Of a stretch of 64,000 nucleotides of DNA, positions 8,572 through 18,190 are shown piece by piece. The position numbers and the translations under genes are program-made. The stretch comes from Ruegeria atlantica (GTDB lineage Bacteria > Pseudomonadota > Alphaproteobacteria > Rhodobacterales > Rhodobacteraceae): positions 1 to 64,000 of the forward strand of contig NZ_WQCG01000001.1 in NCBI RefSeq assembly GCF_013032505.1, in the 5' to 3' direction. Numbering within the stretch: position 1 is the first letter of the stretch; each line of letters starts with the position of its first letter. The notes under the pieces are model-generated. The model searched no databases. It saw only the letters and a program-made list of their open reading frames with translations, and was not told the DNA's origin.

Positions 8572-9543
8572 TCAGACCTCGTCGCGATAGGGGTTAATCT
8601 CGTCTGGCCAGCGCCGCGCGTATTGCGAAATCATCAGGTAGACGTCCGCCCCGTCGATTGCCCTGCGTGCATCGCGCACCATGCGCAGGTTCAGGGTGTC
8701 GACCTCATCGGCGGTGATGGCACGCTGAGGATCGTAGTAGACGGTGATCAGAATTGTTCGACCCTGCTTGATCACGGACATGTCCCGCAATGCGCCACCG
8801 TCTTCAGTGATTGCGGGACGCAGGGCGCGCCTTGCGGCTGCGATAAGGTCCGGGCTGGCGGTGGCGTTTGCAAGCTCACCCAGTCCGCCGCGAAAGTCGC
8901 GCACATAGGAACTGATTGCCATAATGCACAGGAACAAAACGATGATTGAATCCCCAACGGGTGCGACTGACGACAAGGCACCGTCCCGGAACAGATATAT
9001 CGCGCCAAGACCAATTCCGGCTGCGGCAGTGAACAGGCCATCGAAAAGCGCGGCCTTGGATTCCAACCGCAGGATTGCGCTGGTCTTGCCGGTTTGCCGC
9101 CAGGTGAAATAGTGAAACGCCCACAAGAGCACGCAGGTCAGACCGATAGCGGCAAAATAGATAAACATCGGGCCGAAGATTAGCGGCTCGGGCATCATTC
9201 CATTGTAATAGCTGTAGATGTTCTTGACTGCATTCGTGATGGCGAACAGCACCAGCCCCAACAGCGAGAGAGAGCGGAAGGTGGAAAAAATCGCCTCATC
9301 TGACGCATAACCAAATGGGCGCCGCTTGTCGGGGCCCGCATCGATCCGAAGGCTGATGCGGCGACCCAGGAAAGCCGATCCAAAACCAACAAGAGAATAC
9401 AGGCCATCCATCATGATTGCGTTAGAGTTGGACAAGACCCCGGCCAGAATTCCCGCCGCGCCCATGAACAGGTTGCCAGCCATAGCGATAATGAGAGAGC
9501 GACCCTCAAGCTGTTTTCTGCGTTCTGCATTTGGCGTCGACAT
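8572..9543 (-). CDS. Cation diffusion facilitator family transporter
   Basis: A 323-residue inner-membrane divalent cation exporter (CDF/cation efflux family). After an amphipathic N-terminus come about six membrane helices with the conserved Asp in helix 2 (MMDGLYSL), the cytoplasmic RRPFGYASDEAIF segment, and a second metal-site Asp in helix 5 (ALFDGLFT). A soluble C-terminal domain follows. The open frame continues far upstream but there it overlaps the EamA gene, so the start is ATG 9543. Metal specificity cannot be told; the usual HxxxD pairs are partly replaced by Met, which may point away from zinc. Confidence 0.85.
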   Translation of the reverse strand: MSTPNAERRKQLEGRSLIIAMAGNLFMGAAGILAGVLSNSNAIMMDGLYSLVGFGSAFLGRRISLRIDAGPDKRRPFGYASDEAIFSTFRSLSLLGLVLFAITNAVKNIYSYYNGMMPEPLIFGPMFIYFAAIGLTCVLLWAFHYFTWRQTGKTSAILRLESKAALFDGLFTAAAGIGLGAIYLFRDGALSSVAPVGDSIIVLFLCIMAISSYVRDFRGGLGELANATASPDLIAAARRALRPAITEDGGALRDMSVIKQGRTILITVYYDPQRAITADEVDTLNLRMVRDARRAIDGADVYLMISQYARRWPDEINPYRDEV

Positions 9544-9629
9544 CTGGTAACGTCCTGATAGGGCATCAAACTCCCAAACAGATACCTGTTTGAGCAGGAT
9601 AGGCCAACACTTGCGAAAGCGGGTTTTGC

Positions 9630-10517
9630 CTAGTTCCGTACGATTTCCAAAACGGCGGCGCTGACGATTAGGATTGCGCCCAACAGCTCGCGCAAACCGA
9701 ACGGCTCGCCTGAGAAAGCAGCGGCCGAGGCCAGACCGACCACAACCTCGCTCATCAATAAAATACCTACGCGGGCAGGGGACAGCTTGGTCGCAGGCCA
9801 GATCGTCATGAATACCATGGGTAAGGTGTAAAAGGCCGATAGCAGGACAAACTGTAGGGTCCAAAGTACATCGGCCTGCGCGATTGTCGGCAATACTGGT
9901 GCAGGCAGGACTGTCAGGCTGACCATCGAAAGGATCAGCGCGCCCGCGACAAAAGCAAAGACCTGACCTGAAGCAGAGATCGTGCTGGTTCTGTACAGCC
10001 CTAAGGTACCCAGCGCCCAGCACATGCCGGAGGCCAGCGCCATCCAGTCGCCGGTGTTCCGGGGCAGCGGCACACCGCCCGAGTCCCCCAGCACAACGAA
10101 GAGGCCGCCCACACCGCAAGCAAGGCCTGCAAGCCGCCCCAAGCTAAGGCGTTCGCCCAGAAAAACCCGGCCCAAGATCGTGCTCCAGATCGGAGTGAGG
10201 TAGAACAGCAGGATCGACCGCACAACATCCGTATAAACAAGGCTGATGGAATAAAGGCTGAAAGCCGCTCCGGTGAACATCCCGCTGAGCACAAGATCGC
10301 GCCATTGCAGAGCCAGTGTTACCCGCTCTTTCCAAATGAAAGGAATCAGAACCAGCAGCGCGATGCTGTACATCGCGATTCCCGGCCATGGTCCGGTCAG
10401 GCCCAGATCAAAGAAGAAACGCACGGGGATCCAGTAAAGGCCCCACATCATGCCGCCAATCACCAGTACGATGCTTGGCCAGGTGCGGTTGCTCGAGAAT
10501 GTATTGCTGGAAACCAC
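9630..10517 (-). CDS. EamA/DMT superfamily transporter
   Basis: A 295-residue membrane protein with about ten hydrophobic helices in two EamA repeats, the layout of the drug/metabolite transporter superfamily. The GTG at 10517 is preceded by GAGG six bases upstream and is taken as the start; a TTG at 10544 lacks a ribosome binding site. It lies upstream of the CDF gene on the same strand with an 86-base gap. Substrate unknown. It is one of three EamA-type carriers in the window, none closely alike by eye. Confidence 0.82.
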   Translation of the reverse strand: MVSSNTFSSNRTWPSIVLVIGGMMWGLYWIPVRFFFDLGLTGPWPGIAMYSIALLVLIPFIWKERVTLALQWRDLVLSGMFTGAAFSLYSISLVYTDVVRSILLFYLTPIWSTILGRVFLGERLSLGRLAGLACGVGGLFVVLGDSGGVPLPRNTGDWMALASGMCWALGTLGLYRTSTISASGQVFAFVAGALILSMVSLTVLPAPVLPTIAQADVLWTLQFVLLSAFYTLPMVFMTIWPATKLSPARVGILLMSEVVVGLASAAAFSGEPFGLRELLGAILIVSAAVLEIVRN

Positions 10518-10721
10518 TTCAAGCCTCAATTGGACAGGTTTCAACGGGATAGAACATCAGCACCTTGCGGATCAAGCGCGGCATTCCTGATGGCGCGGTC
10601 TGCCGAATTTTCGGGCAAATGGCCAGGATAATCAGCGTTAATCTATCGACCTAAGAAAGACTGGGGTTGCACCCCGCAACCAGCATGGCACTTTGGGGGT
10701 CGACCATTTGATTGGAACCCT

Positions 10722-11426
10722 ATGTCGCCTCAATCTACCCTTCGGATTGCAAGCTATAACATCCAGAAATGCGTTGGGTTGGATTTTCGCCGCCAGCCTC
10801 AGCGCATCATGCAGGTGATCGACAGCATGCAGGCGGATATCGTTGTGCTGCAGGAAGCCGACAAGAGGTTGCCGCCGAGGCCCGCAGCTCTGCCCCATTT
10901 CATGCTGGACGAGGCGGGCTGGCAGATTGTTGATCTTGGCGGCGCAGGCAGCCTTGGATGGCACGGCAATGCCGTCATCTGGCGCGGAGACAAAATCGAC
11001 GTGCGCAAAACAGGTCACCATGACCTGCCGGGGCTGGAGCCTCGCGGTGCTGTTCGGGTTGAGTTTGATACCCAGATCGGTCCACTTCGTGTCATGGGCA
11101 TGCATCTGGGTCTTCTGCCTGCATCCCGGCGGCAACAGATTCACCACATCCGGCGCTGCGATGAGGATCTGGACAACATGCCCACCGTCTGGGCCGGTGA
11201 TTTCAACGAATGGTCTCGCCAACCTGTGCTCGACCACCTTGCGCCTGACATGCGTTTTTTGCCCCCGGTTCCCAGTTTCCCGGCTGCGCAGCCGCTGGGT
11301 GCGCTGGACCGGATCGCGCTGGGCGCGGGGCTTGAGGCGGTAGTGCATGGTGTCCACAGTGCGCGACCTGCGCATATTGCATCGGATCACTTGCCGATTT
11401 GGGCTGATCTTCGCCGTGTTGCTTAG
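10722..11426 (+). CDS. Endonuclease/exonuclease/phosphatase family protein
   Basis: A 234-residue EEP-fold metal-dependent phosphodiesterase. Visible catalytic motifs are RIASYNIQ at the N-terminus, QEAD (metal-binding Glu), GDFNEW (Asp/Asn pair) and the C-terminal SDHLPI (general-base His). Members cleave DNA, phospholipids or other phosphodiesters; this short form has no signal peptide and is probably cytoplasmic. It stands alone, divergent from the EamA gene, 71 bases before the Fur-family gene. The substrate is not assigned. Confidence 0.85.
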   Translation: MSPQSTLRIASYNIQKCVGLDFRRQPQRIMQVIDSMQADIVVLQEADKRLPPRPAALPHFMLDEAGWQIVDLGGAGSLGWHGNAVIWRGDKIDVRKTGHHDLPGLEPRGAVRVEFDTQIGPLRVMGMHLGLLPASRRQQIHHIRRCDEDLDNMPTVWAGDFNEWSRQPVLDHLAPDMRFLPPVPSFPAAQPLGALDRIALGAGLEAVVHGVHSARPAHIASDHLPIWADLRRVA

Positions 11427-11497
11427 GTGCAATTCCCCTGTAGCGCCAGCGGCGCAGACGTATTAAGACAGAAATCCGAACTACTCTGAGGGTCACT

Positions 11498-11911
11498 ATG
11501 TCCGACACGATCATTGCCCGTTGCGAAGCCAAAGGTCTGCGCATGACGGGTCAGCGCCGCACAATTGCGCAGGTGTTGCAGCAAAGCGAAGATCATCCGG
11601 ATGTAGAAGAGCTGTATGCCCGTGCCTCAAAGGTGGATTCGGGTATCTCCATTGCCACCGTCTATCGCACCGTGAAACTGTTCGAAGAGGCGGGGATTCT
11701 GGAACGATTGGAATTCGGTGACGGGCGCGCGCGCTATGAAGATGCCGAACGCGATCATCATGACCATCTGATCGATATGCAGTCGGGGGAAGTGATCGAA
11801 TTCGTCGACCCTGAGATCGAAGCCCTGCAAGAAAAAATCGCCGCCAAGCTGGGATATAAGCTGAAAGGGCATCGTCTGGAACTGTACGGCGTGCCGCTGG
11901 AGCAGGACTGA
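11498..11911 (+). CDS. fur: Fur-family metalloregulator (Fur/Mur type)
   Basis: A 137-residue transcriptional repressor with an N-terminal winged helix (ATVYRTVKLFEEAG is the recognition region), a hinge, and a dimerisation domain carrying the HHDHLID metal-binding stretch. Length and layout are typical. In alphaproteobacteria such proteins may act as Mur (manganese) rather than ferric Fur, and Irr is a further paralogue; the HHDH pattern and the EFVDPEIEALQ segment favour Fur/Mur. No Fur or Irr box was recognised in its own 71-base leader. Confidence 0.85.
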   Translation: MSDTIIARCEAKGLRMTGQRRTIAQVLQQSEDHPDVEELYARASKVDSGISIATVYRTVKLFEEAGILERLEFGDGRARYEDAERDHHDHLIDMQSGEVIEFVDPEIEALQEKIAAKLGYKLKGHRLELYGVPLEQD

Positions 11912-12047
11912 TACATCACGAAACGCGATTGGTTGCCGCACGGCAATTCATCAAACATGTCGCAATATGGCTTGCGACGTCGCGGATGTTCCGGTTTTGG
12001 TGACTCAAGGGCGCAGATTTTATCAGCCCATCCCAACGGACACGCGC

Positions 12048-12929
12048 ATGAACAACGTACACGGCATTTTGCTGATCATCGGGTCGATGGCGGCCTTCGC
12101 GCTTGAGGATATGTTCATCAAGCATTTGTCGATCACTGTCCCTACGGGTCAGATCATGATCGCACTGGGGTTGGTATGTGGACTGGTCTTCGTGGCGTTG
12201 TCGTTGGCCACGCGCAAACGCATCCTGGATCCAGTGGCGTGGCAAGGCCTGCCGCTGGCGCGAGCAGGGACAGAAGCGGTAGGTGCATTAACCTTTGTAA
12301 CTGCGCTGTCTCTGGTCGAACTGTCCACTGTAGCAGCCGTTTTCCAAGCGATGCCGCTGGCCGTGACTATGGGGGCCGCATTATTTCTGGGCGAACATGT
12401 CGGTTGGCGACGGTGGAGCGCCATCGGGATCGGCTTTATCGGTGTCCTGATGATTATTCGTCCGGGTCTGGAAGGATTTCAGCCCGAGTCGCTGTTCGTG
12501 GTAGCGACTGTTATTGCTATCGCGGCACGTGATCTGATTACGCGCAAACTGGACGTTCGTGTGGCCTCATCCGTTGTTGCCATGCAAGCCTACATCGCCG
12601 TGGCGCTTGCTGGGGTGGTTCTGATGGTGTTCACGGCCCAGCCAATTGTTCCGCTACAATCCTCGCAATTCGGATCATACATTGGGGCGATGGGCTTTGG
12701 TGTTTTGGGCTATTACGGCATCGTTACCGCAATGCGGATCGGAGAGGCCTCGGCCTTGACGCCATTCCGGTACAGCCGACTTGTCTTCTCAATCGCTGCA
12801 GGGATGCTGATGTTTGGGGAACGCCCTGATCTGATGACCATTACCGGCGCGTCACTGATTATCGGATCAGGCATGTATACCTTTCTGCGCGAACGCAGGT
12901 TGGCACGCGAAGTGGCGGTTGCGGCCTGA
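12048..12929 (+). CDS. EamA/DMT superfamily transporter
   Basis: A 293-residue protein with ten predicted membrane helices in two EamA repeats and a basic C-terminal tail. The open frame begins at 11967, but the family's N-terminus fits ATG 12048 (the first helix starts six residues later). Substrate unknown; related proteins export amino acids or S-adenosylmethionine. It lies between the Fur-family gene and enolase on the same strand but with gaps over 130 bases, so it is probably transcribed separately. A short GC hairpin (12957-12970) follows the stop without a U tract. Confidence 0.8.
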   Translation: MNNVHGILLIIGSMAAFALEDMFIKHLSITVPTGQIMIALGLVCGLVFVALSLATRKRILDPVAWQGLPLARAGTEAVGALTFVTALSLVELSTVAAVFQAMPLAVTMGAALFLGEHVGWRRWSAIGIGFIGVLMIIRPGLEGFQPESLFVVATVIAIAARDLITRKLDVRVASSVVAMQAYIAVALAGVVLMVFTAQPIVPLQSSQFGSYIGAMGFGVLGYYGIVTAMRIGEASALTPFRYSRLVFSIAAGMLMFGERPDLMTITGASLIIGSGMYTFLRERRLAREVAVAA

Positions 12930-12990
12930 CGGATCGTCGCACGTTGGCGCAAACACGGGGCTGTTAGCCCTAAACCTCCGTGAATATATA

Positions 12991-13004
12991 TGTTAGCGAT
13001 AACG
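12991..13004. promoter_or_regulatory. LacI-type operator upstream of eno
   Basis: TGTTAGCGATAACG is a near-perfect palindrome with the central CG typical of LacI-family operators (6 of 7 positions symmetric). It lies 70 bases before the enolase start, next to the AT-rich AATATATA that may hold the -10 element. In alphaproteobacteria the LacI-family regulator CceR controls central carbon metabolism through sites of this kind; assignment to CceR is an inference. Confidence 0.55.
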
Positions 13005-13038
13005 TGACTGGTTTACTTTTGGGCCGGTGATGCTATGA

Positions 13039-14352
<1,314 letters not shown>

Positions 14353-14370
14353 TGCCAACAATGCTAAACT

Positions 14371-14395
14371 GATCCTCGGGTTTTGTTTGAGGATC
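14371..14395 (+). promoter_or_regulatory. Hairpin over the Shine-Dalgarno of the GNAT gene
   Basis: GATCCTC (14371-14377) pairs exactly with GAGGATC (14389-14395) around an 11-base loop. The right arm contains GAGGA, the only ribosome binding site for the TTG start at 14401. The hairpin could block translation of the downstream gene or act as a weak eno terminator (GTGTTTT follows). Confidence 0.45.
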
Positions 14396-14400
14396 GTGTT

Positions 14401-14940
14401 TTGCTTGAAGTTATCGAAGCTGAAACGCCGGACCACTTTGATGAGGTTCGGCGTTTGTGTTGGGAATATCGCGATTTCCTGCTGACGTTGGATGCCAAGT
14501 CCGTGCGCGTTGTAAAAACCTATTATCCGCGCGATGTGTATGCCCAACTGATGGAAAATATCGAAGTCGAACATGCCTGTCCCGACGGTGGTGTGCGACT
14601 GGTGTTGAAGGATGGGCAAGCTGTCGGCTGTGGTATGTTTCGAACAATCGAGCCGGGTATCGCCGAAATCAAACGCGTATTTGTCAACGAAGCCGCACGT
14701 GGGACGGGTGCGGGACACGCCGTCATGCTTTCTCTGATTGAACAATGCCGTAAACAAGGGTTTGACTGCATTCGCATGGACACGGGCAAACCACTGAAGG
14801 CAGCGACGCGTTTGTATCTGTCGATGGGCTTCCAGCTACGCGGCGCATATTCCGAGATTCCGGAGGTCGCGAAAGGCACTTTGCTGTTTTTTGAGATGTC
14901 ATTATCCGGTCAGCAGGTAGAAATATCGAAAAATAGCTAA
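14401..14940 (+). CDS. GNAT-family N-acetyltransferase
   Basis: A 179-residue GNAT protein. The acetyl-CoA binding motif A is seen as IKRVFVNEAARGTGAGHAVM, followed by the strand and helix of motif B (TRLYLSMGF). TTG 14401 is preferred because GAGGA lies seven bases upstream; a TTG at 14383 has no ribosome binding site. It follows enolase after 48 bases and may be read through from it, modulated by the hairpin at 14371-14395. Substrate unknown. Confidence 0.78.
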   Translation: MLEVIEAETPDHFDEVRRLCWEYRDFLLTLDAKSVRVVKTYYPRDVYAQLMENIEVEHACPDGGVRLVLKDGQAVGCGMFRTIEPGIAEIKRVFVNEAARGTGAGHAVMLSLIEQCRKQGFDCIRMDTGKPLKAATRLYLSMGFQLRGAYSEIPEVAKGTLLFFEMSLSGQQVEISKNS

Positions 14941-15090
14941 GTTTTTTCCAAGTCCTTTGCGTTGTTATTGCAGGGAAAAATCTAACTTGTCAGAAAAATG
15001 TCTGCATAAATTCAATTTTGTGTGAACTTTTACCTATTTGTTCGGTCCCTGTCTTTCGTAATGTGCCTGCATTACAGAAAGGAGAACGAA

Positions 15091-15258
15091 ATGACTGGTT
15101 CGAAATTCCTTCTCGTAGCTTCGGTGATCAGCACTGTTTTTTTGGCGGCCTGCGCAGGGCCGGGTACTTATCCGATCACTGGGGATCCGGTGTCTGCAAG
15201 TGACCCAGTATTGGGTATGGAGTCGCCAACATACATCTATCACGGTGAAGCCCGCTAG
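15091..15258 (+). CDS. Small lipoprotein
   Basis: A 55-residue product with a lipoprotein signal peptide: Lys in the n-region, a hydrophobic core and the lipobox LAAC (Cys near residue 21). The mature part is about 35 residues, Pro/Gly/Ser-rich, without known motifs. ATG 15091 has AAAGGAG seven bases upstream, an excellent site. It is preceded by 150 bases of AT-rich non-coding DNA that should hold its own promoter. Function unknown; likely membrane-anchored in the periplasm. Confidence 0.75.
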   Translation: MTGSKFLLVASVISTVFLAACAGPGTYPITGDPVSASDPVLGMESPTYIYHGEAR

Positions 15259-15306
15259 GGTCTTCACGGGGGAACGGGCGGCAACGCCTATAAGTAACTA
15301 TCCGTT

Positions 15307-15756
15307 CTAGAGCTTTCGGCTCATCAGCACATAGCGATCGCGCGGTTTGAAACCGGTGCGTAGATAGAGTTTCTGCGCGGTTTCATTCGTGCGATCGACT
15401 TCAAGGTGAAGTGCGGTCAGACCGGCCTCGGCCAGGGCTTTGGGAAGGTCAAGCAGCACTTCGGTGGCGATGCCGCGGCCACGAACCGCCGGCCGGATGT
15501 AAATTTCGTCCACAAAGCCGTCCATGCCTCCAAATTCGACCGACCAGCCGAAGGTCAGGATGACATAGCCCAACGGCGCACGCCCCGGGCCGATCAGGTA
15601 GATGCAGCCATGGGGAATGCCCTCTAGCAATGGGGCCAACGCATTGCGGGTTTGGTCCATATCCTGGGGGATAGCGGCCTCGGTATGAAAGGCGGTGACT
15701 AGCCCCATCAGGCGATCCAGATCTTCGGGGCGGGCAAGGCGCAGTGCGGCGCTCAT
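15307..15756 (-). CDS. GNAT-family N-acetyltransferase
   Basis: A 149-residue single-domain acetyltransferase. The motif A region reads DEIYIRPAVRGRGIATEVL, and YLRTGFKPRDRYVLM closes the fold. It is the last gene of a three-gene minus-strand operon (nucleoside hydrolase, GrpB, GNAT): its ATG overlaps the grpB-like stop as TGATG, implying translational coupling. Substrate unknown; members of this type acetylate small amines or protein N-termini. Confidence 0.82.
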   Translation of the reverse strand: MSAALRLARPEDLDRLMGLVTAFHTEAAIPQDMDQTRNALAPLLEGIPHGCIYLIGPGRAPLGYVILTFGWSVEFGGMDGFVDEIYIRPAVRGRGIATEVLLDLPKALAEAGLTALHLEVDRTNETAQKLYLRTGFKPRDRYVLMSRKL

Positions 15757-16265
15757 CAGTAATCTTCCAATGCTTGGGCTTCGGCGCGCTGGATCCAACC
15801 GGATTTGCAGTCGCCATAAGCGTGATAGTCGTGTGGGTGCGCCATCGCGCATCGATACTTTTCTGCAGCGTAGGCGTCGCGCAGGTTCGGATCGGCTTGC
15901 AGAGCATCTCGAAAAGCAAGGTGCCGCGTAATCTCGGCAGAGCCGGCCACGTAGCAATGGGCCTGCGTGATGCGTTTTCCCGTCGTCGGATCGTCCATTC
16001 TGACGTATCGCCGTCCCGGCAGTCCGAATTCTCCAAGCCATTCGTATCCCAACGCTTCTAGTGCACTTTGGGCAGCGTCAAGGCTGGCAAAATCGGAAAA
16101 TACCGGAAGCAGGTCGATCACTGGTTTTGCCAGTAAACCCGGTACCGAGGTCGATCCAATATGGTGAATTTCCAAAAGCCCCGGCAACCCGGCATCGCGC
16201 CAGCGCCGTATTTCCATCCTTGCCTGTTCTGGCCAAGTTGGGTCGGCCGGTTCCAGCAAGCTCAT
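15756..16265 (-). CDS. GrpB family protein (UPF0157)
   Basis: A 169-residue protein of the GrpB/UPF0157 family, a nucleotidyltransferase-like fold. The hallmark segments are HHIGSTSVPGLLAKPVIDLL near residues 35-53 and the LAFRDAL/YAAEK region. GrpB proteins have been linked loosely to dephospho-CoA kinase but no reaction is proven for this form. It overlaps the nucleoside hydrolase stop by four bases and the GNAT start by one, so the three are co-translated. Confidence 0.83.
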   Translation of the reverse strand: MSLLEPADPTWPEQARMEIRRWRDAGLPGLLEIHHIGSTSVPGLLAKPVIDLLPVFSDFASLDAAQSALEALGYEWLGEFGLPGRRYVRMDDPTTGKRITQAHCYVAGSAEITRHLAFRDALQADPNLRDAYAAEKYRCAMAHPHDYHAYGDCKSGWIQRAEAQALEDY

Positions 16266-17203
16266 AGCCGGGCCAACCGTTCGCTCAGTAGGGCGAAAAA
16301 GCCGTCAGCGTCGACCTCTCCCATAAACATCGCGTTAGGCGCATGGTCTGTCACGCGCCACCAATCAGCGACGGTCATACCCATCGTCAGTTCGGACTGT
16401 GTTTCAATCTGAACGTTGATGTGTCGACCCGAGAACAGGTCTGGACGGATCAGATAGGCGGTCACGCACGGGTCGTGCAGCGGCGCACCTTCCGAGCCGT
16501 ATTTTTCAATGTCGAACCGTTCGAAGAAATCCGTCATCTCGGCCACGGCATGGCCGACCTTACTGTCAAGCGCGCGGAAGGCCTCATTGCGGTGTTTCGT
16601 GACCAGCGCGTCGTGGGTGACGTCCAGCGGCATGACGACGACGTGAACGCCAGATTTAAACACGACATCAGCGGCTTCGGGGTCGACATAGATGTTGAAT
16701 TCCGCCGCGGGAGTTATGTTTCCGACTTCGAAATAGGCCCCACCCATCAGAACGATTTCCTGCACCCGATCGACAATGTCAGGGGCTTTTTGAAAGGCGG
16801 TAGCAATGTTGGTCAACGGCCCCAGCGGGCAGAGCGTCACGGTTCCCGGTTCATGCGCGCGCAGGGTCTCGATGATGAAGTCGACGGCATGGCCGTCGGC
16901 CAGTTGCATCGTGGGATCGGGCAGGACAGGACCATCAAGGCCGGTCTTGCCATGAACATGCTCGGCCGTAACCAGCGGCCGGCTCAACGGACGATCGCAC
17001 CCGGCATACACAGGGATATGCGTGTGACCGGCCAGTTCACAGACAATGCGCGCGTTCTTGGCGGTCAGCTCCAGCGGCACGTTTCCGGCGACTGCAGTGA
17101 TCCCCAGCACGTCGATCTCTTCGGGGCTGGCCAGTGCCAGCAAGATGGCGACTGCGTCGTCTTGCCCGGGATCGGTATCGATGATGATTTTACGCGGTGC
17201 CAT
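16262..17203 (-). CDS. Nucleoside hydrolase (IU-type ribohydrolase)
   Basis: Cleaves the N-glycosidic bond of ribonucleosides to give base and ribose for salvage. The 313-residue protein has the calcium-binding signature DTDPGQDDAVA (residues 7-17), the LTNIATAF segment, AEFNIYVDPEAADVVF and a C-terminal HDPCVTAYL with the metal/catalytic Asp and His. ATG 17203 is preceded by GGGAGG. It heads an operon with the GrpB and GNAT genes. Base preference cannot be read; family members are often pyrimidine- or inosine/uridine-specific. Confidence 0.9.
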   Translation of the reverse strand: MAPRKIIIDTDPGQDDAVAILLALASPEEIDVLGITAVAGNVPLELTAKNARIVCELAGHTHIPVYAGCDRPLSRPLVTAEHVHGKTGLDGPVLPDPTMQLADGHAVDFIIETLRAHEPGTVTLCPLGPLTNIATAFQKAPDIVDRVQEIVLMGGAYFEVGNITPAAEFNIYVDPEAADVVFKSGVHVVVMPLDVTHDALVTKHRNEAFRALDSKVGHAVAEMTDFFERFDIEKYGSEGAPLHDPCVTAYLIRPDLFSGRHINVQIETQSELTMGMTVADWWRVTDHAPNAMFMGEVDADGFFALLSERLARL

Positions 17204-17266
17204 GCTTTGCCTCCCGGATCTTGAAGCGCGGACACTCGCAAGTGTCACCACACTTGTCCAGCGGTT

Positions 17267-18124
17267 TCAGGCCTCGGTCGTCGCATCCACCGGCGGGAGT
17301 TTGCCATTGGAACGATGCTCTTCGATTTTGACTTCGTTCCACAAGGCATCCATCTCAGCCAGATCACTTTGCGTGGGAGATTTTCCACGATCGGCCAGGC
17401 GGGCCTCGACCTGTTCGAAACGCCTTGTAAACTTGGCGTTCGTGCGGCGCAGGGCAGCCTCAGGCTCGATGCCCAGATGTCGGCCCAGATTAACCATCAC
17501 GAACAGCAGGTCACCGAATTCATCTTCCAACGCGTCTGCGTCCATTGAATCGCGGGCTTCTTCCAGCTCGGCGGCCTCTTCGGTGATTTTCGCAAGCACA
17601 TGGCTGGCATCCGGCCAGTCAAACCCCACTCGGGCTGCGCGTTTCTGCAGCTTGTGCGCGCGTAAGAGGGCAGGCAAGTTGGCCGCAACCCCATCCAGCG
17701 CGCCTTTCTGTTCCTTGCCTGCGCGTTCCGCCGCCTTGATGGTTTCCCAATCCACAGTCTGCTGATCCGCTGACTTGTCACGGGATTCGTCACCGAACAC
17801 ATGCGGATGGCGTGCGACCATTTTGTCGGACATGGTCCGAACCACGTCCTGAAAAGTGAAATGCCCGGCTTCTTCGGCCATTTGGGCATGGAAGACAGAC
17901 TGAAACAGCAGGTCGCCTAACTCTCCTTTCAGCTCATCATAGGCCTCGCGTTCGATGGCGTCGGCGACCTCATAAGCCTCTTCGATCGTGTAGGGGGCGA
18001 TGGTGGCGAAATCCTGTTCGATATCCCAAGGACAGCCCGTTTCCGGGTCGCGCAATCGGCGCATGATTTCCAGCAGGCGCTCAATACCCGCGTCGCTGTC
18101 ATGGATCAGAGGATTTTCAGCCAT
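17267..18124 (-). CDS. mazG: Nucleoside triphosphate pyrophosphohydrolase MazG
   Basis: House-cleaning enzyme that hydrolyses (deoxy)NTPs, including damaged ones, to monophosphate and pyrophosphate. The 285-residue protein has two MazG domains: the N-terminal one with CPWDIEQ and EEAYEVADAI...ELGDLLFQ, and the C-terminal one with EEAAELEEA and DEFGDLLF, giving the Glu/Asp metal sites. ATG 18124 has AAAGGG upstream and is preferred to the open upstream extension. It is divergent from, and its leader overlaps with, that of the M20 gene. Confidence 0.94.
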   Translation of the reverse strand: MAENPLIHDSDAGIERLLEIMRRLRDPETGCPWDIEQDFATIAPYTIEEAYEVADAIEREAYDELKGELGDLLFQSVFHAQMAEEAGHFTFQDVVRTMSDKMVARHPHVFGDESRDKSADQQTVDWETIKAAERAGKEQKGALDGVAANLPALLRAHKLQKRAARVGFDWPDASHVLAKITEEAAELEEARDSMDADALEDEFGDLLFVMVNLGRHLGIEPEAALRRTNAKFTRRFEQVEARLADRGKSPTQSDLAEMDALWNEVKIEEHRSNGKLPPVDATTEA

Positions 18125-18190
18125 TGCGAACCCTTTCGTTCCGGTGTCAGATGCATCCATTCCGCAGTCCCGATCAGGAGTCCAGCCCAG

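Noticed and set aside
10638..11432. Long minus-strand open frame opposite the EEP gene
   Set aside because: The plus-strand frame carries full catalytic motifs; the antisense frame has a composition typical of a shadow frame and no ribosome site.
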